Assembly: GCA_036873755.1 (NCBI GenBank)
Contig: JAVTVY010025161.1
Coordinates: forward strand, 1-64,000
DNA length: 64,000 nt
Direction of reading: 5' to 3'
Origin: Hanleya hanleyi
Lineage: Eukaryota; Mollusca; Polyplacophora; Lepidopleurida; Hanleyidae
Numbering within the stretch: position 1 is the first letter of the stretch; every line of letters starts with the position of its first letter. This document shows positions 9,932 to 20,903 of the stretch, one piece after another. Made by a program: the position numbers and the translations under genes. The notes beneath the pieces were generated by a model that did no database searches, had not been told where the DNA came from, and was given only the letters and a program-made list of their open reading frames with translations.

Positions 9932-10810
9932 TTAGGTGCTTTTCTTCACAAATCCGCTCAAATGATGTCCGTCACCTATGGAGTCAAATCTTCTCTTGTT
10001 GAAACCACTGAGAGCTCCGTGAGCAATACTATCGAACCTTCTTTTTTCTGCTGTGTCGTCTGCTCCGTCAATTTGGCTTTCGTCAGCGGTATCCTTCTTG
10101 GAAAAAGAAGACATGGCACCGTGACCTATGGAATCAAAACGCCGTTTCTCAGCTTCGGAAGTTTCAACATTGGCAGTGTCGGAATCAGAAGGACGCTTAT
10201 TAAAAGAGGAAAGTGCTCCTCCGTGACTGATGGAGTCGAAATGTCGCTTATTGAATCCATTTAGGACATGGCCGCCTTCAATTGAATCAAATCGACGCTT
10301 AGCAAAAGCGCTCAAACCATTGCCATGTTCGATTGAATCAAAAGGCCTTTTGTTGAAGCTGCTCAAGGACCCACCGTGCGCAATACTGTCAAACTTTCTC
10401 TTGTTGAAAGAACTGAAACCGCTATTTCCATGAGAAATCGAATCAAAATTCTTCTTGGCGAACCTCGACATCTCGCTGTGTCCGTCTATAGAGTCGAAAG
10501 GTCGCTTAGCAAAAGAACTCATGCCACTGTTGTGGTTGATACTGTCAAAGTTCCGCTTTGCAAAGGCATTCATGGAATTACCGTGTGCTATGCTATCAAA
10601 CTTTCTCTTGGCAAAAGAACTGAACTCGTTCCCATGAGCAATGCTGTCAAAACGTCGCTTGGCAAAACTACTCATGTCACTCCCGTGGTGTATACTGTCG
10701 AACGGTCTTTTATTAAAAGCTGACATCGCACCACCGTGTGCTATGCTGTCAAAGCTTCGCTTGTCAGCGACGCCATTCTCCAACGCCTCCTCTTCCGATA
10801 ACACCTTTTC
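9932..10810 (-). CDS. Pedal peptide/orcokinin-type neuropeptide precursor, gene 2, peptide exon
   Basis: The minus-strand acceptor CTATAACTTTTCAG (CAG at 10813-10811) is followed in phase 0 by GAA AAG GTG TTA. The frame runs 292 codons to TAA at 9934-9932. It joins the signal-peptide exon at 14518-14601, giving a 320-residue precursor. Fourteen peptides are seen, most with 15 residues and closed by KR or KK, for example PFDSIHHGSDMSSFA, RFDSIAHGNEFSSFA, KFDSIAHGGSLSSFN and HFDSISHGGALSSFN. One has 16 residues and two have 14. Acidic spacers with no peptide separate the last three copies. The invariant core FDSI and the C-terminal SxFA/N match molluscan pedal peptides, secreted neuropeptides known to act on foot muscle and cilia. 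Where KR is followed by Arg, the mature N-terminus could be Arg or Phe. Gene 1 (1672-2832) is the convergent paralogue. Confidence 0.93.
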   Translation of the reverse strand, partial: EKVLSEEEALENGVADKRSFDSIAHGGAMSAFNKRPFDSIHHGSDMSSFAKRRFDSIAHGNEFSSFAKRKFDSIAHGNSMNAFAKRNFDSINHNSGMSSFAKRPFDSIDGHSEMSRFAKKNFDSISHGNSGFSSFNKRKFDSIAHGGSLSSFNKRPFDSIEHGNGLSAFAKRRFDSIEGGHVLNGFNKRHFDSISHGGALSSFNKRPSDSDTANVETSEAEKRRFDSIGHGAMSSFSKKDTADESQIDGADDTAEKRRFDSIAHGALSGFNKRRFDSIGDGHHLSGFVKKST

Positions 10811-11645
10811 CTGAAAAGTTATAGAAAATCGACATTATCATTCGATACCATTCATTCTTTAATTCACAGTCCATTCCCACATTGTTATTACCTAACAACA
10901 TCACTCCGAAACGTGCTTTTATCAAACGTGTTCTAATTTTGAACATGAAATGAAATCCTAAGACGTTGAATGAATTTCATTGTAAACATCATCTTTTGAC
11001 ATATAACAATTCCAAAATACTGCGTTTAAGTACGCTTAATTCAAACAGATCGTCCACAGCAACAGAATCAGACGAAGAAACATAGATAAAATCATCTTGC
11101 AGATGACAATACCAATGATATGATAAAAATCCTCACACAAAAAAAAATGCATGGTAATTGTAAAGTAACGAATACAATCATATAAACTGTTAATGGAGGC
11201 ATTTGAAATTTCATTTAGGCGATTCCATACACAAGGCAACAGAACAGAACGGAAAAATCAGATTTTATGCCGGATAGACGTCAACGTTATATCGTGGGCT
11301 GACCATAAAACGTGGTATCTGGTTTACGTTTATTAAATTCCCCGATCGCCTGGGCAATGGGCGTTAACTGACTTAATAGAGGACGACAGATATCGCTATT
11401 TTCCCGACAAGAACGGGACATCATCCGTCTGACGTGGATCTGGAACCTGTCATGTTTGATGTCCTTCATTGTTCGGCATTACTGGGTTTCAATTTCACTT
11501 TCCTTCCATAAAAAAAAGCAGAGAGGCTGTGCAACACCATAATTGAGTTCGGCAGATTACAAGAAGAGCGGATTCATGCGTAGGGTAACATTCCCTTTTC
11601 TTATGGGAATTGCCAGCATACCATTATATTTCACATTCCGCTTTT

Positions 11646-12120
11646 GAGAGAGAGAGAGAGAGAGAGAGAGAATTAAGGTTTAACGTCGCATTCAGCAATA
11701 TTTCAGCTATATAGCGACGATCAAACAAAATTCTAAGTATTCAAGTCAACAACTCAGCAAACTAATGCGTTAAAACAGGTACAAACATTTAAGTTTGTAC
11801 AACAAACCAATCTCTCTCAAATAATCTAAAATACAATCTTCTTTTACTCGGTTAAAAAGATCTTCCAGCGTAGCGGCTGGATAAAAAGTATCTCTTATAA
11901 TCTTAAAATCTATGCAATCTATGAGAATATGTTTCACTGTGAGATCTTCATGGCATGGAATTCACCTTGGGACCGGCTCTTTTTTTAGTAAATATTCGTG
12001 AGTTAATCGTGTGTGGCCGATCCTACATCGTCTAATCTTGGCCTGATCGAAACGTTTCTGGCTGTTCAGATGAGTATAACCAACCGATTTTTTGAACTCG
12101 TGAAGTTATTATCCATAGTA
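11646..12120 (-). mobile_element. Truncated non-LTR retrotransposon, copy B
   Basis: The minus strand carries the C-terminal end of a non-LTR polyprotein: GHTRLTHEYLLKKEPVPR, then a Cys/His motif in LTVKHILIDC, then EDCILDYLREIGL. After the stop comes about 150 bases of untranslated end with CAGCTATATAGCGACGATCA (plus-strand sense) and a 25-base (TC)n tail (11646-11670 read as GA). This C-terminus follows the RNase H domain in I/Jockey-group elements. Upstream domains are missing, so it is a dead 5'-truncated copy. Confidence 0.75.
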
Positions 12121-13124
12121 CATTCCGCTTTTGAAATTCAAATAAAGCGAAACTCGGTCAATATCGCGTTGGTCAATGGAAGCTGATCTAAAGGAAGATG
12201 CTTACTTTTGTGTTGGTTTTCCTCTAATTGGATATTCGTATTGGTTGAAAGAATATTCAACAGTGATACGGACTCAACGATGTCTAGTTGGTATCATTGA
12301 ATTGGTGGCGCTGCTCTACAGAGAAACCCAGATTTTGTTGATTTACAATGTTAGATGCATACCATGATTTTGGGCACCATAAGTGTGATACTATTAAGGT
12401 TATTTGATCAGTAAAGCTGAAACGATAGTCGACCTCAACATTCCTGATCTCATATCTATAATTAAACGCTTTATTATTGGTGAATATTGTCAATCGAAAT
12501 ATACATTTGACCACCACTTGGCTTACGTTGCGAACGATCAAAGCAACTCGAACCGGCAGTTAATGGAGACCACATACTGTAGAAGGGAGTGTGTGACATT
12601 TTCTCGAGCTTGGATACGCCGAGGTATCTTCACATAATGCAGACCGAAACAACAATGTGCCCTTCAATATTGGAAAAGGTCATGTCTTATTGGTGTCAGA
12701 TTCGCTTATATTTCAGAAGCCTGATTTTAGTGGAAAGGGGAAAGATGGATAGATCTACATACAGGTATGGCCGTCGATATCCAACATAAAATGGGCATTG
12801 ATCGATTATCTTGTCGAGCATAGCAAAGAAACGTTGCTCGAAGAAAGAAATGTCCCAAAGTTACCTCCCCTTACACATGTTACTCTAGGTCCCAGGGCTT
12901 CACTGCATTGGGATGTGAATGCGGGGAAGATACGAATGTATCATGATCAAGATGTTCAAGCCTTGGGTCATATAACCATTGCCATATTGTCAATTATATA
13001 CCGACTAGCCTAAACGCTATTCAATCTATGGAAATAAGAATGAAAACTCATTACAGATAAACTAAACATGTCCTTTAAAACAGAATAAAAAATATGATTG
13101 GTCGAAAGTGGTTATCCTAAATGA

Positions 13125-13470
13125 ACACGAATGATACACGTAACTGTATGGTATATCGCAAAGTTGACAAATATGTTCTCAAGCCAGACAAATTAGTCGG
13201 AACCAATTACTGACATCGTGATCGTAGCGTGATCTAAATATACTGCAGGAAGAAATGATATGCAAAGGAATGAACATTGCTCGACTGCTCGTATAATGAA
13301 TACGAACTATTTACGTATCTGTATGGTGTATTGCAAAGTTATCTTCACAAGCCAGAAGAATTAGCCGGAATCAATTACGGACATCCTGATCGTAGCAAGA
13401 TCTGAAGATACTACAAGAAGTCATGCCATGAAACGGAATGAACATTGCTCGATTGACTTTAAAAAATGAG
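13125..13470. repeat. Two-copy tandem repeat, period about 175 bp
   Basis: Blocks around 13141 (ACTGTATGGTATATCGCAAAG), 13190 and 13260 (GGAATGAACATTGCTCGA) recur in the same order from about 13316. The copies differ at many positions, so the duplication is old. Confidence 0.6.
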
Positions 13471-14517
13471 CAATTAGCCTCACCAAATTGATTGAGCATA
13501 TTCGGTGTTAATTTCTTCTCACATTTTTCATGTTTTAGTTGCGCGGTAGAGGAGAGGACGTATGGTAAACGCAGATTGAATTGAATGAGTGTCCTTGAAA
13601 ACAACCATGTACTCTTACAGTTACTTGAACACATACCACTGTAACGGTAATATTTACCATTTTGTATGGGAATAGCCTGTCAGTAATTCCTTATATGTAC
13701 GAGGCGTAACAGACGGTCAGCTTGACGCGTCATTGTTAAGGGTTAGTTAACCAATCTCTCGTCGAGTACTGATGGTATCCAATTAACATAACGCTCAGTA
13801 GTAGGCCTAAGCTGTCTCCTAACACCTGTTCCGGATTCTTGTCGATCAGGAAAACACATAGACAAGCACGTAGTCCCAGTTCCTAATCGCTTTATAGACA
13901 ACTAGTGACCGATAGAAGAGCTTGATATCACTAGCTCGTGGATAAAATAGCATGGCACCAGCAGCTTGTTGCATACAGACATTCCTTCTTTTTTTCTGAA
14001 TTACATGATTATGATAATCTTGCTAGTTTGATTGATTTTGCCGAGCAATATATATGGCACATGGATAAAGTCTACCAGACCGTGTAATATATATGAATTT
14101 TGAGAAGTTACTTTCGTTAAAACTCCATCTCCGCATCCATATTCGAAAGACATGATTATTCGTGACAATGTCAATATCAAAATACAAAACTGTAAAAAGT
14201 AAACAAAATCAGTCCACCCAGGATAAACTGACTAACGTATAATATCTCTTGAACGGGCGTTGGATGTGAGGGTTCATAGGAACACGATGATAATAAGGAA
14301 ATTATGGTTACATTGCCTCGTATGACAATGTAGAGACTGTGCATTGAGTTCTTAGTATATTTGCCCACAAGCATAATGAAAACCGGGGGAAACTCGCTCA
14401 TATTTAAGAACCCCACTGCACCGATGGCTCTCAAAGGTCAGTTTAATTTTTACATTGATTGGCTTGTGGACAAAACTTCAGTAATGGAGTTTCTGAAGAG
14501 CTGCATTGTTTTCTCAC

Positions 14518-14601
14518 CTGATTAGCGTCTTCTGTCCTAACGAATGACACTGTAAGAAGGAACCCGGACAGACACAACAACAACAGGCCACTACCGCCCA
14601 T
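14518..14601 (-). CDS. Signal-peptide exon of gene 2 neuropeptide precursor
   Basis: ATG at 14601-14599 opens 28 codons: MGGS, a hydrophobic core GLLLLCLSGFLLTVSFV, then RTEDANQ. This is a standard n-, h- and c-region signal peptide for the secretory pathway, with cleavage likely just after the core (exact site unsure). The exon ends in phase 0 at CAG|GTGAGA (CTG at 14518-14520 on the plus strand), matching the phase-0 start of the peptide exon on the same strand. The exon probably extends upstream as 5' untranslated sequence to 14673, where ATTCTTATTTTGCAG makes a good acceptor, implying at least one more non-coding exon. Orientation, phase and absence of any other signal sequence nearby support the link to gene 2; a cDNA would settle it. 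Confidence 0.82.
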
Positions 14602-14673
14602 GGCTTTGATAGATAGGGTGTTGTTTCTTGGAGAAGTCAGATGACGTTGTGGGGTGAAAACTTCAGATCTGGT

Positions 14674-15424
14674 CTGCAAAATAAGAATTACGAAAACTTC
14701 TGTCAGCAAGACACACAAGGCACAGTTGATTTAAACAATGTTTTAAATCGCTGTTTTCACAACAGGAAGAAGTCGATATTACATAATGAGAGAACTTCAA
14801 ACTTTCCGATCCCCACTCATATTCAGGAAACCGCGCCCTCGCCCATGATGCAGTTTCAATCAGACAAGTCCTCAATAACGCTGAAACTGTATTAACATTC
14901 GAAATGTCCATTACCATAGTTATCTTACTGCAACAAACCAACAAGCTTTTATTAGCATATTTACTCAAATATATGGATCTAGATTGCGTGGCTTTGAATA
15001 GAGAAATGCCATTGATACAGAGCATGAGGAGAATTGAGGGAGAAGCGAATACTTATTTTGTGTAATCCACTCGTTGAACAAAGACATGATAAATATGGGT
15101 GTCCGTTCGGATTTCTAAAGGCAGATATCATCCATATCGAGTGTTCGGATACTTTATCAGTAACGTATCTAGATAATCTAGATGCGACTCTAGATAATAC
15201 ATACATTTGCAAGTTCTTAACACTTGCTATCAAATACTAATTACGTATTCATATGGCCTACCTCTTGATTTACTGAGAACTCAACTTCAAATATATAGTC
15301 AATAGTAATCGAATGTGACTGCGAAATAGTTGCAGAGTTCAATGTCACATGTGTGATGTACAGATGTTGGCTGTATTCGTTTCATTTGGAGTGCTTTCAC
15401 AACACACTAGCATGTTATATTGCA
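14674..15424. other. Upstream region of gene 2; no gene recognised
   Basis: This follows the probable non-coding-exon acceptor of gene 2 (CTG at 14674-14676 on the plus strand). A 120-codon minus-strand open frame (14663-15025) has no recognisable motif. No TATA box could be tied to a start site. Confidence 0.45.
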
Positions 15425-15556
15425 GAAGATTGTTTTTTTAGTTCTGTGTGTAGGTTTTCCTGTGTTCGTGGGAAAATACTCGCCGGTGAAAGAATTTTAA
15501 GGACAGGAACATCATGTTGTCTCAGTGGCACCTATGATCATAGTTGGCCACACTAA
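15425..15556 (+). other. Possible cysteine-rich exon, unrecognised
   Basis: An acceptor-like TATATTGCAG is followed by a frame encoding EDCFFSSVCRFSC, then VRGKILAGERIL, then TGTSCCLSGTYDHSW, with a stop at 15554-15556. The pattern C-GK-GE-CC faintly recalls a von Willebrand type C domain. Further downstream, other frames are also Cys-rich: RFPIGCNMKDCLSKLC near 15665-15712, ending before a GTAAGT at 15758, and GKCANPVRSDVTRC near 15757-15797. The frames do not join into one open reading frame without splicing. It could be a small secreted-protein gene, a pseudogene, or chance. Confidence 0.22.
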
Positions 15557-15799
15557 AAAAAAAGAAGCTTTTTGTGATGAAGTATTGTGTGTATGTATAT
15601 GGAGTTGGTTTTTAATTGTGTAAGGCGCAAACATCCCATCGATCTCCTCTGTGGACAAATGAAACGATTTCCTATTGGATGTAACATGAAGGACTGCCTG
15701 TCGAAACTCTGTGATGATGCGCAGCATCGGGTCAGACAGTTTAATTATATTCTCACGGTAAGTGCGCCAATCCAGTGAGATCGGATGTCACTCGCTGTC

Positions 15800-16819
15800 G
15801 CACTATGCACACCCGATGCTGCTCACATGAAGTAAAATATGGTATTTTTTTTATAATTGGATATGAAGAATATCGTTCATGAGATGTGTCGTTGTTTATA
15901 GAGTTGCATGGATTTTTCATTAATATATAATTTGATTTTGATTTATTCACCATATCACAGCAATGTAAAAAAACAAGACGGATATAAATATCACGTGGGA
16001 AATTTTGCAACACACTATTCCAATAGCATAGAGGTATTCCAGTGGATACTAATTGTGCACCCCTTTTATGTCTAACTCATATCTGCTCTCTTGTGAATAC
16101 GACTATATGCAGAACTTATGAAAAAGCGACCATTTAAGAAGCCCGTTCCTTCTGATTTACAAAATCCTACATCTTCTCGTTAGATAATCGCCATATTATT
16201 GACATAGCTAACAAAATATATCTACATGCACCTTCTCTGGACAAACAGAAGATAGCCATAATGGCGGGGGGATTTGAGATGATGTCACATTCAAGTTTAT
16301 TTCACTCATGGCATATATGCGGACCTATATATCGATCAAATTGAAGCGAGCCTTCTCTCTTGTCGACTTTATGACAGGAGATATGATTACATTTTCAACA
16401 TCGTAAACTGTCCCTTTCTGGAAAGTAATATTCCAGAGGGGCAAGTATATGGCTATCCACATCTTGCTTAATAGCAGCTGTGCGAAATGTGACGATTTTA
16501 TCCAACGCCACCACACATTATTGCAGAAACTTGTTAAACAGGGCTATGCCACCGAGCGTTTGGCGATACATATCGCGCGATGATATAGACAAAATATGAG
16601 CCTAGCCTACAAGATCTTTGTCGTTACGTTTGGTAACCTGTGTCTAATTAACATATGCTAGGGGCCCTATCAATCCCATGTAATTCAAGATGTTCCTGGT
16701 TATCACATGAACACATACAATCAAAGCGTGGCTGAGATACCTCATTCCCAAGACAAAACGATGTTTTAACGAAAATCATATACATGTAAGTATACTGATA
16801 AGCGAAACGGAATTGATAG
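15800..16819. other. No gene recognised
   Basis: AT-rich. The segment 16325-16520 shares blocks (CCCTTTCTGG, ATTCCAGAGGGG) with 28020-28200, suggesting a diverged dispersed repeat. No domains were seen. Confidence 0.4.
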
Positions 16820-17010
16820 TCGGGGCATCATGAAAACTGTTGACCGCTTCTCTCTTGTAGAAAACTGGAAAGTTTATGTACACTATGATTTTTGGAGGAT
16901 GTGCTGCTGATGCTGTTTTATGAATTAGGAGTTTGGGTTATGGACGCGAACAATATTTAATGGACGCCGACTTTATGTTGATTGACGGACTAGTCGCTTG
17001 CATTTCTCCC
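16820..17010 (-). repeat. R1 dispersed repeat, minus orientation
   Basis: It carries AACTGTTGACCGCTTCTCTC, then a TTAATGGACGCCGAC block, and ends TTGACGGACTAGTCGCTTGC. This is the reverse complement of the order in the 1193 copy, with the middle shortened. Confidence 0.6.
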
Positions 17011-17743
17011 TCTCAACTTTGGTTATGATACAGATTGTAATCAATAATCGCGTCTATGATTTGATAACGGTTATGTTATAGCCATCCATGAAACCATGCT
17101 TTAGCGTATGAAGCAAATGGGAGCTAGTATTACATGTATTCTGTTCTCGGCGAAATTGAAATGACTGCCATGAAGTTTCGTGCGTTCTTTGGGTTTTGGG
17201 ATTTAATCAAGATTATTTTTTCCAGATGTGCGTTAAGTAAAATTAAATATATTTGGAGCATTGCCGTTTATCAATGGGAGAACAAAAGGGACGTCATTCA
17301 CTTCGAAAGACACAAATTATCCAACGGCCATAACTATGAAAGTTATGGCAAAAACACAATTTATTCTGCCAAGGTATTTTGAGAAATATTTATTTGTATA
17401 AAGACCGTTAACCGATAATCCGATAAAAATACCCGTTTCCCCGCTTGAGCGTGGCTCCAGGGATTCGCCAAATCTCATGTTGATGAAGCGCGATTCTGTA
17501 AGGCGTGAAAGGTGGCGACATCAGCCCAACCCTCATAGGGTGCATTCCAGAGTTCAGCCGAAAATATACTCCGGTCACATGTCTCAGAGAGGAAGCTTTT
17601 ACATTACCGCAGAACAAATGTCATTTATGTAAATAAAATTGAAACCCTTGCATCCTCCTTTAAATTTGCTTTCCAAGATAGCCCTTAAAAAGTGGAAATA
17701 TTGGTCGTATTCGGTCCATTGTCCAGCGAATCTCTAAAGCCCC
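17011..17743. other. No gene recognised
   Basis: There are two short open frames (17134-17382 plus, 17408-17617 minus) without motifs. The GC content rises locally near 17430-17560, but nothing can be assigned. Confidence 0.4.
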
Positions 17744-18419
17744 AGTCCCACTTAAGCGAACTTTGCGATATAACGGTCATACTGTTTCGTAATAAATCGC
17801 TTAACAAAAGCCGGTTTTCCCGTCATTTGGGGCGAATAGATACATGTTTACGAATAATTACGACTTTTTGCGATGCCGTTACGAATAAATACGATACTTT
17901 TACGACAGTTAGGGATATTCGCACCCAAATTGAGGTGATTCAGTGCGATACAGTTGCGAACGTTTAAGAAGTACATACGACTACTTGTTATTATTTCACG
18001 ATGTCTTTCGAATACGTACGATGGTTTTACGACGTTTTTATGACAGTTTGGGTCACGTGGCGAATCACGTGAGACGAGTATATAAGCGGCGACGCGGCGA
18101 CTCAAGGACAATTATTAATGGAACTGTTACCAATAAGGCGATTAAATTACGACTTAATTACGATGCATTACCACATTACGATTATTTACTATAAAATTAC
18201 GAATATTTGCGATTTAAGGCAAAATCGCATTGCTTGGCGAAATTTTTGAATTTTTTTAAATTGGCGCGGCGATGAAACCAAGGCCACGATTTTCTTACGA
18301 ATTGAAGCGATGGATTACGAATCATGGCGAATGTCTTTACGAATAGCTTGCGAGTATCTTAGCAATACTTAAGATCTTAAATCGTCAAGCTTCATAAAGA
18401 TGTTCGCCTAAGTGGGACT
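17744..18419. mobile_element. 676-bp non-autonomous DNA element with 18-bp terminal inverted repeats
   Basis: The left end AGTCCCACTTAAGCGAAC and the right end GTTCGCCTAAGTGGGACT are inverted repeats with one mismatch in 18. The interior is unusual: dozens of short variants of TTACGA and GCGAAT occur on the plus strand, as if built from degenerate short repeats. No transposase frame is present, and no clear target-site duplication was found. It is probably a MITE of unknown superfamily. Confidence 0.7.
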
Positions 18420-19339
18420 TAAGAGCAATCTAAAAATGAAATACACTCTTGTTTTCCACGTGAGCGGGCAATACAAAATAGTGAGAAAAAAAACAGGAAC
18501 AACGTCATAACAGAATTTGTCTAATGTTCACGCTTACCAAAGCGGCATAGCTGGGGCCATTGAAACGTTACCCACTGACCCCGGTTGGTCCGTAGGCGAA
18601 CCCAGCCATTAGTTCGCCCACGTTTGTTTGAAAGCCTGGCAATATACAACGTGAAGATACGATAGATATCAGCAACTATAAACGTCGGGAGAAGTATCAT
18701 GTGAGCAAATACGGTCGGTCTTCCTTATCATGAAATCAGAGACTGACCCATTTCTACAAAAAAAACTATGGCGCGTAGTTTACTCATGTATCGAAGCAAC
18801 AGGACGACGCATCGAGTCGAAGAAACTCATTGCACACAGATACAACATATTACATATTCCTACTTTAAAACAATATTCAATGGAGTGTGTACTTAACAAT
18901 CTTACATGGATCCAGTATGAGATATATATCAACTGTCGTACAATGTTGGAACATGTTCATGCTCCGAACGTTTTTTGTCACACTACGTAGCTCCAGAATA
19001 GAGTGTGCGTTTGAGAGCCAAATGCTTTTTTATGGTAGTTCCGCAACACATCCAATGACAAGAACAGATAATTGATTTAATTCATTGTGTATTCAATGTA
19101 TTTTATCCATATTACATTCTATGGCGTGGATTGAATGCAAGTGTTGTTAATTCATCCAGGCCCTTATATATTTCGAAGCTATAGCTGTCTTGTTTATATT
19201 GTGAGCAATGGGCGATTGAGAGGGACTAAGTATCGACCTAACGAAATAGACGACAGAATACCTCGGTCTGGCTAATGGGAGAGGCAGTCTATATTTTATT
19301 GAATGACAGCGTGACAGCTAGCGACCGACAAAAGCTTCG
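18420..19339. other. No gene recognised
   Basis: An 86-codon plus-strand open frame (18730-18990) shows no known motif. The rest is AT-rich sequence. Confidence 0.45.
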
Positions 19340-19876
19340 TTAAAGGAATAGAAAACCCTAAGATGATGCATACGTATATCGAAAGAACTATATCATTAGT
19401 ATTCGAAAAACAAAACAAATCAGCTTTTCTAGTAATTCCGAATGAATGAGATCATTTTGAACATCAGAACTATTGCCCAGATCAATAATACGTGGAAGTC
19501 GCCATTTTATTCTGTCGATGGATTTTGACAGATCGGTGGACCTTTCTTTACGCTCCGAGACGATTATGAGGATCGTGATATATGAATGTCGAATTGATAT
19601 ACAGGTTGACATGTGGCATTTTGCATATGATTTCACAACCTCTCTTTCTGAGGCAAGAATATTAGGCCACATCACCCGATAGCAGTAGAATAAACGCTGC
19701 TAATGTTGCCGTTGTTGTTGTTTAATGCTTTGCCTTATGGGATAGAGCCCGGATGACAAAGGCATATTTCTCGCAGCGCCATCTACATAAAAATAGTATG
19801 GCCCACAAACGTCACAGTCATTCCAACATGTCGCAGATCACAAAGTGTTAAAGTGTGATCGATAAATCGGAGTTTG
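19340..19876 (+). mobile_element. MITE 'T', right-truncated copy
   Basis: It begins TTAAAGGAATAGAAAACCCT and matches the complete copy at 21499-22251 closely for about 540 bases, apart from lacking a roughly 115-base segment present in that copy (about 21669-21784). Similarity ends after the GATAAATCGG block, so the right terminus is missing or replaced. Confidence 0.8.
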
Positions 19877-20899
19877 TGGAATAAAGACAGCTGGCGTTGT
19901 TGAGGCAGAAGCCAACAAATGACACTTCATAACTGGCATAATGTGAATGAAAAGTGCTTGAACGCAGCATTCAGTTTCATACGAATTCAACGAACTGACT
20001 TGAGAGAATCCATATTGTTTATTCTTTCTATTGTTTACTTTGGATGTGTTATGATCGCCGTAGCTTAGCAATTTACTGCACTGACATGTTCAGTTTGTAA
20101 ATGACCTTGTTTCCACATATACGATTCTGAATGGGGCGCTTTGCAGATACAATAATGCAAGACACATTCATGCAAAATTCACAGATACATTCACGCAAAA
20201 TAAGAACTCGGGGAAATACAAATACGCCGATACTTTGCTATAAAAAAAATGCATATTATGACCTGCATAGCCTAGTATCTCTTGTTCCCGATTCCAAAAA
20301 ATTGTCATAATATACGCCCGGATTTATTCATTACACAGATAACGTGTAAATATTGCAAATAATATGTATCATTATTTAGTGTTCCATAGTACGCTGATGG
20401 ATAGACGTGTAACCTTGACCAAACCTGTGATAGTTCTCTTCCAACATTAGTGGATCGTAATGGGGCGCCCGAGGCCAAAGCGGAGAAATCTGTCGCGGAA
20501 GTTGTGTATCCCTGATCCGTTAGGAATAGGTTATGGGGTAAATGAATCAATTATTGTGTTGAAAAGCTACGTTAAAATCCATACGTGCTTGTAGTATCCC
20601 TTATATTTCTTAAGCGAATGTTGAATATTTTGGTTATACCGAAATTCGACTGGATTTGTAAACAATTTTAAAATCACTGAGCAAAAACTCCATATTTCTC
20701 TTCCTATGCCTAAAAGTTAAGGTTGGGGGGATGTATGTTGCTCATAATATTTCCATGATTCAAGATTGTATAGTAGTACTTTAGTGCAAGGTTTGGCCAG
20801 AACTCTGTTCGTCAGTTTGTTTCACAAAAGTAATTCAAACGAGGAGAATGCGACAGCCAGCAAATATTTGTTCGGCAGTATGTTTCAATCCACATTTTG
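19877..20899. other. No gene recognised
   Basis: AT-rich. Short open frames at 19838-20071 and 20305-20550 (minus) lack motifs and partly overlap the repeat to the left. Confidence 0.45.
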
Positions 20900-20903
20900 T
20901 TAA

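Larger units (their letters stand above)
10811..14517 (-). other. Intron of gene 2 (phase 0)
   Basis: The boundaries are set by the donor CAG|GTGAGA at the end of the signal exon and the acceptor ACTTTTCAG before the peptide exon. The 3.7-kb intron holds a truncated LINE (11646-12120, sense relative to the gene), an R1-like scrap near 12260-12350, and a tandem duplication (13125-13470). Elsewhere I see nothing. The splice is predicted by frame and signal sequence only. Confidence 0.75.

Noticed and set aside
9962..10723. Plus-strand frames of 60-115 codons across the gene 2 exon
   Set aside because: Antisense shadows of the repeated peptide-coding units.
11646..11670. (GA)n microsatellite as an independent feature
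   Set aside because: It is the shared tail of the non-LTR family, seen next to the same untranslated sequence in several other places.
19473..19682. Open frames on both strands at 19.4-19.7 and 21.7-21.95 kb that look conserved between two loci
   Set aside because: The similarity is due to the MITE copies themselves and extends outside the frames; there is no coding bias.
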